Shown: positions 38,101 through 47,300 of the stretch, piece by piece
Position numbering within the stretch: position 1 is the first letter of the stretch
Layout of the letters: each line of letters starts with the position of its first letter
Assembly: GCF_050624435.1 (NCBI RefSeq)
Contig: NC_134535.1
Location: 122,871,731-122,935,730 of the forward strand
DNA: 64,000 bases
Reading direction: 5' to 3'
Source of the DNA: Tenrec ecaudatus
Taxonomy: Eukaryota > Chordata > Mammalia > Afrosoricida > Tenrecidae
Made by a program: the position numbers and the translations under genes
The notes under the pieces: generated by a model
Seen by the model: the letters and a program-made list of their open reading frames with translations, nothing else
What the model was told of the DNA's origin: nothing
Database searches by the model: none

Positions 38101-39368
38101 TGCCCCCCACGTCCCCGCTCCCCCTTCCCTCATGAACCCTTGATAATTTATAAATTATTATTATTTTGTCACATCTTACACTGTCCAATCTCTTTTTAAT
38201 GTCACTTCAATCAACCAGTTCAAAGATATTTTCTTCTAAATATCCACTTTGGATGAGGAACTTTTTACTTCCCAGTTAATTTTGCTACTATTCAGAAGGA
38301 AGAATTCAGAATTAATTTTTTTCTTAATACTAATCTGAGCAAAACATAGCAAGGTTATCCTTGGACATTGTAGTAAGCTGAATAATGGACCCTAAAATAT
38401 CTACGACCTCCTTCTTGAAAACCGTAAATGTGAATTTATGTGGCACGCTGGGTTTTCAGGTGTGTGTGTTCCAGTGAATGTGCACGGGAGGAGGAAAGCA
38501 CTGTGGGGTTCCTGGCATCTTATAAGAAGGAGACAGGAGAGCAAAGGGACCAGGTGAGGTCAGGACAGAGTGAGAGAGATCTGAGGATGGGAGCCCCTCA
38601 CTGCTGGCCTTGAAGGTGAAGGAAGAAGACATGCATCAAGACAGTCAATAGAGTCAGCCACAGAAGCTGCACCGCAGCTGCTCCCAGGGCGCACAGCCTG
38701 CCTGACACGTTGGTTTCAGCCCCAAGAAACCCTGTGTTAGGACTTTTGACCTCCAGAAGCATTAAGATAATCAATCTGTGCTTTGTTTTGAAGTTTCTAA
38801 ATGTGTGGTCATTTGTTGCAGAAGTAATATGAAACTGATGCATATAGCAAATGTTAAGAATGCATCTATCACTTGTAGCAGACAATTCAAGATCATTGAC
38901 ATTTCTCCAGTTTTTCATGTATCCGCCTATTTATTTCTTACCGTTTACTGTACCTAGGACCTTTGAGACAGGTGTACAATAAGAAAATTATATGATTTCC
39001 TTCCCTTATCTTCTAATCCCATGTATTCATTGTCCTTTCCAGTATAAAAGACAGAATGAAATAAAACATTATACAAATATTTTCAAGTCTATTGCTCTTT
39101 CCCCTTTTCATTGTTATTTACTCCTCTTCTATTTTATTTTTTTATATGACAGAATATCAGGCACATTAAAATACTATTAAATGTATTGTCTCCTATTAGA
39201 AAAAAATCATCTTGGGCTTATCAGAAACAATGCTACAAAAACAAAATTTGTTGTCCTGGAGTAATTGATGTGCTTACCTGAACATTTGCTGGAAAGCAGA
39301 GGTTTTTCATAATGGTTCGGTGGTGAACTATCCCACTGCAGAGAGGTGTATACTTCTTCCACCTGCAT
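29019..39368 (-). CDS. CLEC9A: CLEC9A (DNGR-1), dead-cell actin receptor, complete coding sequence in six exons
   Basis: Type II receptor of cross-presenting dendritic cells; it binds F-actin exposed on dead cells and signals through Syk. Coding exons in transcript order: 39368-39278, 37595-37515, 32821-32675, 31405-31254, 29904-29786, 29130-29019. The sum is 702 bases, 233 residues, against 241 in human. Residues 1-31 are cytoplasmic with the hem[12 protein letters not shown] (Tyr7). Residues 32-57 are the membrane helix, 58-107 the stalk ([18 protein letters not shown]) and about 108-233 the lectin-like domain. Two Trp reported as actin contacts in the family are kept (VWHRS, residue 134; SSWKYF, residue 226). 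All splice phases match (1, 1, 1, 0, 2). The protein ends CEM and lacks the last eight or so human residues. The exon 3 acceptor is taken as ggaag before TGTTTCAG, because only this choice keeps frame and restores KLFQ (human KLLQ). Confidence 0.97.
29786..29904 (-). CDS. CLEC9A: CLEC9A exon 5 (lectin-like domain, part 2)
   Basis: A 119-base exon after acceptor ttccag, with donor gtacgt. It encodes [20 protein letters not shown] and [11 protein letters not shown], the same YWVGLSQ and WQDGSSP core as human CLEC9A. Confidence 0.96.
30970..31148 (+). mobile_element. AfroSINE-like SINE in CLEC9A intron 4
   Basis: 'ggggccctgctggtgtagtgc', 'gcagctccacaggaggaagctgg', 'gtcagcattgactcaatggcag' give the whole consensus order, antisense to CLEC9A and about 105 bases past its exon 4 donor. 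Confidence 0.9.
31254..31405 (-). CDS. CLEC9A: CLEC9A exon 4 (lectin-like domain, part 1)
   Basis: A 152-base exon after acceptor ccaag, with donor gtaacc. It encodes [20 protein letters not shown] through [10 protein letters not shown]. Human has SSPCPNNWIQNRESCYY, so the match is close. Confidence 0.96.
31406..32674. other. CLEC9A intron 3
   Basis: Contains an L1 3' fragment at 32470-32650; otherwise unique AT-rich sequence with no exon seen. Confidence 0.6.
32470..32650 (+). mobile_element. L1 3' untranslated fragment
   Basis: 'agtaccaatgaaacacatcattcctctagtctctgaatgtttccctcc' is homologous to 61810-61870 in the L1 at 56.7-62.3 kb. Confidence 0.7.
32675..32821 (-). CDS. CLEC9A: CLEC9A exon 3 (stalk)
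   Basis: A 147-base exon encoding [40 protein letters not shown] and LVENSVSS, with donor gtaatt. It has a Gln-rich coiled-coil pattern, an NFT sequon and a CC pair that may support dimerisation. A second AG eight bases further in would break the frame. Confidence 0.93.
33240..33470 (+). mobile_element. RTE LINE 3' end
   Basis: 'catcatgcttggtaagatgg', 'caatgggctgaagcttaataacaatgg' and the end 'gcagcagcaacaacaacaacc' match the RTE sense 3' end. Lies in CLEC9A intron 2. Confidence 0.75.
33471..35190. other. CLEC9A intron 2, unassigned stretch
   Basis: No exon, tRNA-like or clear repeat recognised. Confidence 0.55.
35205..35275. repeat. 9-bp tandem repeat, unit cacctgcct
   Basis: About seven copies of a 9-base unit (variants cctgcctca, cctccctca, cctgcccca). 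Being a multiple of three, it stays open as a Leu-Pro-His or Thr-Cys-Leu repeat, but nothing suggests that it is coding. Confidence 0.9.
35648..37150. repeat. 1.5-kb GAGT/GAGA tandem tract in CLEC9A intron 2
   Basis: A long run of GTGA/GAGA tetramers (GTGAGTGAGAGAGTGAG and variants) with scattered single-base changes and some higher-order periodicity. On the CLEC9A transcript it reads as (CTCA)n with CTCT and begins about 365 bases after the exon 2 donor. Open frames through it (SLTHSLTH) are a product of the repeat. Confidence 0.97.
37515..37595 (-). CDS. CLEC9A: CLEC9A exon 2 (membrane exon)
   Basis: An 81-base exon after acceptor tttag, with donor gtaagt. It encodes [20 protein letters not shown] and FYLGIK, a hydrophobic signal-anchor helix. 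It lies directly beside the 1.5-kb GAGT tract in the intron that follows in transcript order. Confidence 0.94.
37930..38200 (-). mobile_element. L1 3' end in CLEC9A intron 1
   Basis: 'tttatcgggggcttgtataattcttattgtaatccatacatac' to 'catgaacccttgataatttataaattattat' is the reverse complement of the L1 end at 62090-62310. The preceding CT-rich tract lies at 37934-37953. Confidence 0.85.
38375..38850 (+). mobile_element. Old interspersed repeat, same family as 55.8 kb
   Basis: 'gtaagctgaataatggacccta', 'cttataagaaggagacagg', 'tttcagccccaagaaaccctg' and 'agaagtaatatgaaactgatgc' give the order of a widespread old mammalian repeat. A second copy lies at 55790-56355. I do not name the family. Confidence 0.55.
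39278..39368 (-). CDS. CLEC9A: CLEC9A exon 1 (start, hemITAM tail)
   Basis: Encodes [20 protein letters not shown] and [10 protein letters not shown], then one base of the next Gly codon and donor gtaagc. The ATG aligns with the human start. The single YxxL motif with two preceding Glu is the hemITAM that recruits Syk. Confidence 0.95.
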
Positions 39369-40144
39369 ATTTGAACGTGAAGTTTAATAAGTAAGGCGTA
39401 GACTCTTCTTCTGGTCAGGAGTCACTGGTGGAAGAACTGAAATTGGGTAGTTTTTCACACAGAGTGGGTAAATATGTTTGGACTTAAGGAGTAGGACGGA
39501 TGAATCTTCATCCAGAAAGTGGAAGTTTATGAATTTTAGGTGGGAACATACCTTAATAAAAGAGGAAATGAGAAAGAAACTGACCTCAAAATAGCCAGTG
39601 CTAGAATATACCATTGCTCTGATTTTCAAAATGTAGCAGATGTTGAAGGCAACAGCACGAGATTAAAAATAAGATGGAAAGAATATCCCATATCTCCAAA
39701 CCCAGGTTCAATATAAACAGAGCTCAATCAAGAAATCAATCAGTACAAAGCAATAACTCATGGATTTCTGCTCACAGTTGGATTATACATGCATAAACTC
39801 CTCATATGAACAGTACATTAAATTCTATGCCATTGGATAAAGCACTGATGCTATCAATGCAATTGCCTCCATGGGAGATAATTGACACTGCTTTTCTTTT
39901 TTTGGGGGGGTTGTTTGTTCATTTTTTGTGGGGCTGTTTTGGTTGCTGTTGTTCTTGTTAGTTTTAGTTTTCATCGTGAAATTACTGCTAAAGTAAAACA
40001 GAGTTGTTCATAACCCATGGACAAGCATATGAATTCTGGGCTCCTACATCCTAGCCCCAACCCCAGAAGTTAGTGCTTATAACATGGCCCTGCTCCATAC
40101 TCGCCTTCGTGAAGAGATCACTGAAGAGAAGAGTGCTTACCTCA

Positions 40145-40755
40145 ACGTGTGGTGATGAAAGCAGATGGTGCCTGGCTATCAGCTGGAATAGTGCCTGGGG
40201 TCTTTTATTCAAACAGGCAGCCATCTAAGTGAGGCATTGAGTTAGTTAGTTTATTGTGCAAACCTGCCCAATAAAGACATGTGGGGTTAATCAAAGGGCA
40301 AAGGGAAAAATGGCTCAGTGAGCCTTGCCTTTCTAGTGCTCAGGTCTCTTGCTTTGTGATGGTTGCACCAGGCTGCAGCTGCCTTAGCAGTTCCCTGCTT
40401 CAGCTTGTGAGGCTGACTTCCTACAAGACATCCTCAAGAGAAGACACATGGACCTACCCCGATGCAGCCCTGGGTGCTGGAGCAGCCATGTGGAGACCCC
40501 TGTCAGCGCGGAGATGCTTACACATTCACTGACTCAGCTTTCCTCCTGAAGTCGGCATCATAGTGTGTGTTTTGTGAGATGGAGGAGGACTTTGTGAATT
40601 GGTGTTGGGCATATGGGTTAATGTTGGACTTGTGGGCTTGGCCAATACTGGGTTGGGAATGTTTTCTTTATGCACACTTAACCTTTATGTAAAACTCTCT
40701 GTTATACATGAGTTGCTGTGGATTTGTTTCTCTAAAGTACTCAGACCAATATAGG
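40145..40755 (-). mobile_element. Interspersed repeat shared with 60.9-61.5 kb
   Basis: 'ttagttagtttattgtgcaaacctg', 'acatgtggggttaatcaaaggg', 'ggctcagtgagccttgcctttc' and the end 'tgtttctctaaagtactcagacc' are the reverse complement of 60885-61480. Its family is unknown to me; it ends in a 'ttctctagagaaac'-like motif. Confidence 0.75.
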
Positions 40756-41144
40756 CACCAACTAAGTCCACATTAAAGAAGCACATTAGCCTGTGATCAA
40801 GGATGCCCAAGTAATGCTGTGTATTTGAATGGAGCAGCCTCCTAAGGCACAGAGTAGACACGAGAGGCTCTGAAAGGACCCACAGGGCACTGCAGCATAT
40901 TTTCCAAGTATTTCCTGAGATTCTGATCTGAAAAGTAATGAACCTTAGCTCCTTTGTTTTTAATGTGCTATTTAGTCACTTTTCAATCACAGCAATGAGT
41001 GCAGTAGAGTAGAATTGTTGGGTCGCGTTTGCTAAGCCGTAATCTTTTTCTCCCATGGGTTGACTAGAGGGTCCATTGGCACCTGACAATTGCACTACCA
41101 GGATTTGTTTTAAACAGCCTAAAAACAAAACAAGGCAAACAAAC

Positions 41145-41335
41145 AAAATCTCACTGCCATTGAGTTTCTTTTAACTCACAGGGCCCCTATAGGAGAGGAC
41201 AGAACTGTCCCTGTGGCTTTTTAAGACCAAAAATCTCTATGGGAGTAGAAAGCCTTGTCTTTCTCTGGAGAAGGAGCTGGTGCTTTGAACTGCTGAGCTT
41301 GTGATTAGCAGCCCAGCTCAGAACCCACTTCACCC
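41145..41335 (-). mobile_element. AfroSINE-like SINE
   Basis: 'cactgccattgagtttcttttaactcacagggcccctatagg' to 'agcagcccagctcagaaccc' in reverse order. Confidence 0.8.
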
Positions 41336-41557
41336 CCCAAGTCCTCTCCTTGAACAACATAAGCCCTTTAAAATGGACTCGTTTCTCTGTAGAAATAAAG
41401 AAGCCGTGATCATATGCATGTGCACTGCCTACTTATATTCAAGTCAGGAACCTGAGGACGGACTCTAAGTGGTTAGTTTGCAGTTGTTCTTGAATTTTAT
41501 CAGCACCAAAAGTCAGGTCAGGAATCATTAGGCTTTCCTAGTAATTCATAAAAAAAT

Positions 41558-41737
41558 CACTGCCATGGAGTCACTGCTGACTCATAGTGACTCCCTGTGG
41601 GTTTGCACGAGCCTAACAGTTTCCGGGAGTGGAACGCCCAGTTTGTGCCCCCACAGAGCACTGGTGGACTTGAAGTGTAGGTAGACCACCAGGGTCGCAG
41701 GCCAACGTGTAACCTTGGCACCACCAGGACTCCTGCC
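41558..41737 (-). mobile_element. AfroSINE-like SINE
   Basis: 'tcactgccatggagtcactgctgactcatagtgactccctgtggg' to 'ccttggcaccaccaggactcc' in reverse order. Confidence 0.85.
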
Positions 41738-42287
41738 CAGGAATGCATACTCTGCCAAATTTCTGGGTGAACAACCGGATTTTCTAATAAAAAGGTGAAT
41801 ATGTTAATCATATTATTTAGTATGTATGTCTCATGACAGTCCACATATTATACAGAAATGTTTAATGGCTTATTTTAATTTTTATAGCAGCTTACGGTGT
41901 ATGTTAGTGTAACTCAGAGACACAGAGAAGTCAATTATTTGCTAGGAGGTGGCAGAATTAATATCTGAAATTAGGTAGTCTGATTCTCTCACATGTGCTG
42001 CTAATTTCTGAGTTATTCTGGTTTCACTTAGAAGTTATCTCAGTGATGAATTCTAGGAAAAAAAGGGTCTTGGAAGGTACAAATTTTCGTTTTGTGGTTT
42101 TGGTTTTCAATCGAGTGTTCACTAGGCACTAACATTAACCTTCCAAACTTCTTTGTGCTATATATGATGTATAAAGATATGTTTCTCTGCGTTTTCTATT
42201 TTGGTGGGATGAAACATTGAAGTACAGAGATATGGCTGAGTTGTTGAGAGTTTTCCAAATTTTCAGTTCCTATGTGATTTCCCTGAG

Positions 42288-42482
42288 CAGTCCTGCCAGT
42301 GCAGTCACTAAGTACGTGACTGCTAATCCAAAGCTTAGCAGTTTGAACCTGCCAGCTGCTCCACGGAGAACGATGTGGTGGTCTGTTTAGATGTAGAATT
42401 CAGTCTTGGTAGACGAAGGGCGTAGTTCTGCTCTGATTCACAGGGCCATCATAAGTTGAATTGATCCGATGACTATGAATTT
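42288..42482 (+). mobile_element. AfroSINE-like SINE
   Basis: 'cagtcctgccagtgcagtc', 'gactgctaatccaaagcttagcagtttgaacctgccagctgctcc' follow the consensus. Confidence 0.8.
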
Positions 42483-42714
42483 TGAATACATTTTACTAAT
42501 GTACCATGAAAAATCAGGAAGTGATGATATTATGCTCCCAATGCCAAGTTCTTTAGTCATTTAAAATGGCCATCAGAATTTGATATATTTTTCTTATTCT
42601 TCTTTAGCAACCCAAGTCTGCTTGTTTATTGAATGACAATACTGATTCATTTTAGTATCTTTGGGTAGTAGTGCACAAAGTGTTAAAGGGAAAATACATT
42701 TATTAAATATTAGA

Positions 42715-42870
42715 CAGTATTTTTCTTGATGCTCCATGTCATTATCCGAAGTGATCTTCACAATAACCTTATGAATTAGGCAATTGTATGAAATTCATAG
42801 ATAAGGAAATTGAGTTTTAAAGAGTCTAAAGCATTTACTCAAAATCACACAGAAGAAAGTTCTAAAGTAG
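42715..42870 (-). mobile_element. MIR-type fragment
   Basis: 'cttcacaataaccttatgaattaggcaattg...agataaggaaattgagttttaaagag...actcaaaatcacacag' follows the reverse MIR order. Confidence 0.7.
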
Positions 42871-44157
42871 TGGGGTTTGGGGGCTTCTTTTTTTGAAATG
42901 TATTAAAGACCACGTGCCTCAGAACCATGTGGAGCTGCATGTTTTAACACAACAGGCTCATTCTTCGGATTGTGTCCCACCAGGATTTACCGATATGCGG
43001 GCATCTGAAAGGTTTAACACACACCTCACTTAAGACGTTTGAGCATCACTTATACAACTTTTAATCACACTGGTGTTATAAATAGAGAGTACCTTCTTGT
43101 CTGTGGGTAAGAAACGCGATCACTCACCAGCTATTCTGTTCCGGGGTGCCTTTCCACCTGGCTACAAACACTGAGTTATTCAGCAAGAGCAGGGGCATAA
43201 CTGCTAGGAAGAGAACTAGCTAAGACACCTTTACTTACTGGTACAGTTACTAGCCCATGGTTCTCGAGAAAATAATTTTACTTCCTATTTTTCTACTAGC
43301 TCACAGATCTTGTTAAGAAGCATTTATTCATTTAAAAAAAACCCATTTACTCATTTTACAAATAGTATGGGTTTCTTTCTTTTTTAATAAACTTTGCGTT
43401 TCCTTCTGCTCATGAAATCATTGCTATTGAGTGAGCACTGCACTGGTACATGTGGAATTATAATTATATTTATCTAGTGTTTTTGCTGATTGAGACACTT
43501 TGTAGTGAATTTTCTTTATGGTGAGAAGCGAATGTTTTTCTGTTTCTGATGAGCCAGGCACTCTGGTGCTGGACACAGACTAGTGACGAAGGAAGACATA
43601 GTGTTTATCGTTACAGACAGTCTGATATGGCTAACGATCTAAGCTTTAGGTTAGGTTGTAGATGGTGAGGAATATGAGACTAAATTATCAGTCCACTTTA
43701 AATATGAGAAGATGGAAGTTAAAGAGGTCACATGGTGAGGTCATGATTGTATTTCAGTTTAGTGATTGCATCATCTAAATGTATTCTACTAAATTCAAAT
43801 TTAGTGGTTTTTTCCCCACTATGCTTTCAAACACAGACTTTCCTTCCCCCCCCCCCCCCCGCCCAGCTTAGGTCAATTAAACCTTAACTTTTCATCTTCC
43901 AATTTTAATTTTATATGTATTTATATGAAGATAGTTTAAATCCTATGAAAACCAAGTCACCAGGGATAGAAAACCAGAAGAAGAGAAATTAATGAAATGC
44001 AGAACAATCACAAAATAATCCACTATCAGAATTGACTTATGGATGCATGAAGAAAAGATGAAGTGATGGTGAAAGCCAAGATCACACAAAGATCTCGCCA
44101 TGGTGAAGAAAGGGAGAAACGAGTAATTTGATGCTACTGATTCTTTCATCAAGTCTT

Positions 44158-44163
44158 TTTATT
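44158..44163 (-). terminator. Probable CLEC1B poly(A) signal
   Basis: AATAAA on the minus strand 33 to 38 bases after the CLEC1B stop. If it is used, the 3' untranslated region would be unusually short. Confidence 0.45.
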
Positions 44164-44195
44164 GTACAATCAAACACTGGTCTGTGACATCCTGT

Positions 44196-44352
44196 TCAAT
44201 TTTCTTGTGGAAGTAGTGCCGCCACTTTTGCCACGCCAGCCTTCCTCTCACACATTAGATACTGTTTGCGCTCACAGGGAGAAGGGATGATTTTTCCATT
44301 ATAAAAGTAAGCACATTTCATGTTCTCTCTTTCAGCACCAGAAAGCTCAATC
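44196..44352 (-). CDS. CLEC1B: CLEC1B exon 6 (lectin-like domain, part 3, and stop)
   Basis: Acceptor tttacag; encodes [20 protein letters not shown] and [14 protein letters not shown], then TGA at 44198-44196. [13 protein letters not shown] is diagnostic for CLEC1B. The tail ends LLPQEN, a few residues beyond the human DQLP end. Confidence 0.96.
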
Positions 44353-47300
44353 CTGTAAATGGATAGGGTAGAGTGAGTTTATTTGAAAGTTAAATCAATA
44401 ATCAGTAATCTAGCACCATGTGTAGAATTCCATGGTAGAAAGTGTAAACAATGAGGGGGAAATCTTAAAACAAGATTCATACAATTGAGAAACTTCCAAT
44501 ATGCTTAGAAGCCCAAGATATATGCATTTGAAAAAAATCTAAGTAGCAATTTGAAATCATTTAAGATTAAATAAGTTAGCACCAGAATCTGTAGACATTC
44601 ATAGCAAGAAATGGATATAGACCTGAGATGGTGACACTTTCCACTGAATTATCTCATGCAGGGAGAAGAAAATATTTTTCTGTTTCCTGTGATTCGGCCA
44701 CAGGTTTTATCTTGAAGTCTGGGGATTGAGTTCTGCCAATCCCCTTAAAGGAAGAATAAGATTTAGATTAGTGGTGACAAGAAGGATATAGATAAGATAG
44801 AAGTACTCTACAAAGCAAATAACTATATAAGATGGGAATGTACTTAAGGAAAAATGAGTTGTTGAATATTTTTGAACATTGGATCTTGTTATAGGGTACT
44901 TGATAGAAGGCAACACATTGTACTATAATTTACTATTAATGTGTATGTATTCCTCACTTTTTTGTTTACAATGAAAGGTCAAGGTGTATGTATCTTTTCA
45001 ATCATTTGAAACTTTTTATGCATCAACAATCAATGCACCTGGAAGAGTCAAGAAATCGAGTGACATGTTGCATTGGACAAGTTGGCTGCACAAAACCTCT
45101 TTCAAGTGTCAAAGGCAAAGCGATCACTTTAAGTGTGTTTGACCCCAAGCGATGTTATTTTTTAAATGTTTCATATACATGTGAAAGCTGGACAATAAAC
45201 AGGAAAGACTGCAGCAGAACAGAGACATCGGAATGATAGTGTTTGCAAAGCATACTGAACATACCATGAACTGCTAGAAGAATAAACAAATCTGTTTTGG
45301 AAAAAGTACAACCATAATGCTCTTTAGAATTGGGCCTAACAAGATAGCATCTCATGTACCTGTCATCTATCAGAAGAGATCAATTCCTGGACAAAGACTT
45401 CATGCTTAGTAAAATAAAGGTACCATGAGAGGGAGGGACACTCTCAAGGATGTGGACGGACACAGTGGCAGTAATGATTGTGAGAAGGGCACAGGACTAG
45501 ACAGTGTCGCATTCTGCTGCCCCAAGGGTAGCTGTGCATGTGGCTGACTTCGTGGAACCCACCAAAGTGAAACACTGTTGCCAACATTGTCCACGTGTTC
45601 AGGCAAGCACAAGGTCCTTTTTCTTGTGAATCATACTTTGTAGTGCTAAGATTTTCCAAAGCCAAACATTAAAATAACACAAGAATTGATAAGATTGATG
45701 AAGAATCTAATATGGCATATCTTGATTAAAGTAGATAGCAAAAAGCAAACAAACCCGTTGTCCTCAAGTCGATTCTGTCTCATAGCAAAACCCAATAGGA
45801 CGGAATAGGATTGTGTCATAGAGCTTTCCAGCTATTGATCGTAGAATCTGAATATGAACAAGATATAAATGAATGCCATATCTTTTTACTATGGAGCAGG
45901 TGGTGGTTTTGAACTGACAACCTTTTGGTTAGCAGATCACTGCAATGGATCCATTTCTAACTCATAGCTACACTGTAGGACAGGAAAAAAAATGTCCCTG
46001 TAGGCTTCTGAAATTGTAAATCTTTGAAAACAAAATTTTAAATTAATTTATTCAGGGCTCATACAGCTCTTATCACAATCCACACATACATCCATTGTGT
46101 CAAGCATATTTGTATGCATGTTGCCATCATCAAAACTGTAGCACTTTGCAGGAATGTAAAGCCTCATCTTTGTCCCACAGAACAGCTGGTAGTTTCAAAA
46201 CGCAGACCTTTTGGCTCACAGTCCAATGGTAATCCACTATGCCACCAGGGCTCATTGTGTGGACACCATAGTTTGAGTGATTAGAGTTGGTCTCCCTGGG
46301 GAATGGATGTTTACACAGAGGCTTAAGTAACAAGGGGAGCCAGTTCTAGTTCTAGAGACAAACCATTCTAGATGAAGGGAACAACAAATACAACACATCA
46401 TCAGACAGCAAAGCAAGATAGAGTTGCTGAAAGTTCAAGGAGGGGAGTTAGCTCAGAATATTGTGAATTAGCTGATGAGTGCTCCTAGGATCCTGATCTG
46501 CTGTGGTTGTTAGGAGCCGCTGAGTTGTCCCTACTCATGGTGACCATATGCACAACACAGTCCAGCCCTGTCTGGTCCTGCGACACCCTGACAATTGTGG
46601 TTCTTTTAGCCCCTGCATTGACACATAGCCACTGTGTCAATCCATCTCAGTCAAGGTCTTCCTCTTTTTTGCTGAATCTCTGTTGAACCAAGCATGATGT
46701 CTTCTTCCAGGTACTGGTCTCTCTCCAAAGCGCACGAGACAGTCTTGCCAGCCTCGCTTCTAAGTAGCATTCTGGCTGTTCTCCTTCCAAGACACACTTG
46801 TTTGATCTTCAGGCAGCCCACAGTACTTTCAATATTCTTGGCTAACACCATAATTCAAACTCATCAATTCTTATGTCATCTTCCCTATTCAATATCCCTC
46901 GTTTACATTCATATGATAGAATATACCATGACTTGGGTCAGGAGCACTTAATCTCAAAGTGATATCTCTGTTCTTTAAACCTTTAGTGACCCATAGCAAA
47001 AATGATGTGAATCAGTTAATTGATCATTTGAGGTCTTAGTAGGTTTATGGGGGCTGATATGTCAGTGTTTCATGATATTGTACATACAGGTTGTTACATG
47101 TCAGAAGCATCAAAATGGCACCCATCCACAACAACAATGCAATATGTGGCTGGATTGTCTAGTAGAACGGACCTTCATGTTGTAACATTAGAATTGCTCT
47201 GTGAACTATAATATGTTTGCTTCATAGAGATCTCTAGAGTGGAAAAGTAAAGAAATATTTCTGAAAAGGTAATGGCATCCTCCAAACAAAAATTTTCAGT

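Larger units (their letters stand above)
39369..44157. other. CLEC9A-CLEC1B intergenic region
   Basis: In human, CLEC12B would be expected about here. I looked for a membrane exon, a WxWxDG exon and a terminal CxxC-type domain exon on both strands and saw none. Repeats at 40.1-42.9 kb are listed separately. 42.9-44.1 kb is unassigned, apart from a weak MIR-like piece near 43.7 kb and a C-run at 43846-43860. Confidence 0.6.

Noticed and set aside
40281-40532. 83-residue plus-strand frame near 40.3 kb as a possible CLEC12B remnant
   Set aside because: It lies in the repeat shared with 60.9-61.5 kb and has no lectin-like motif.
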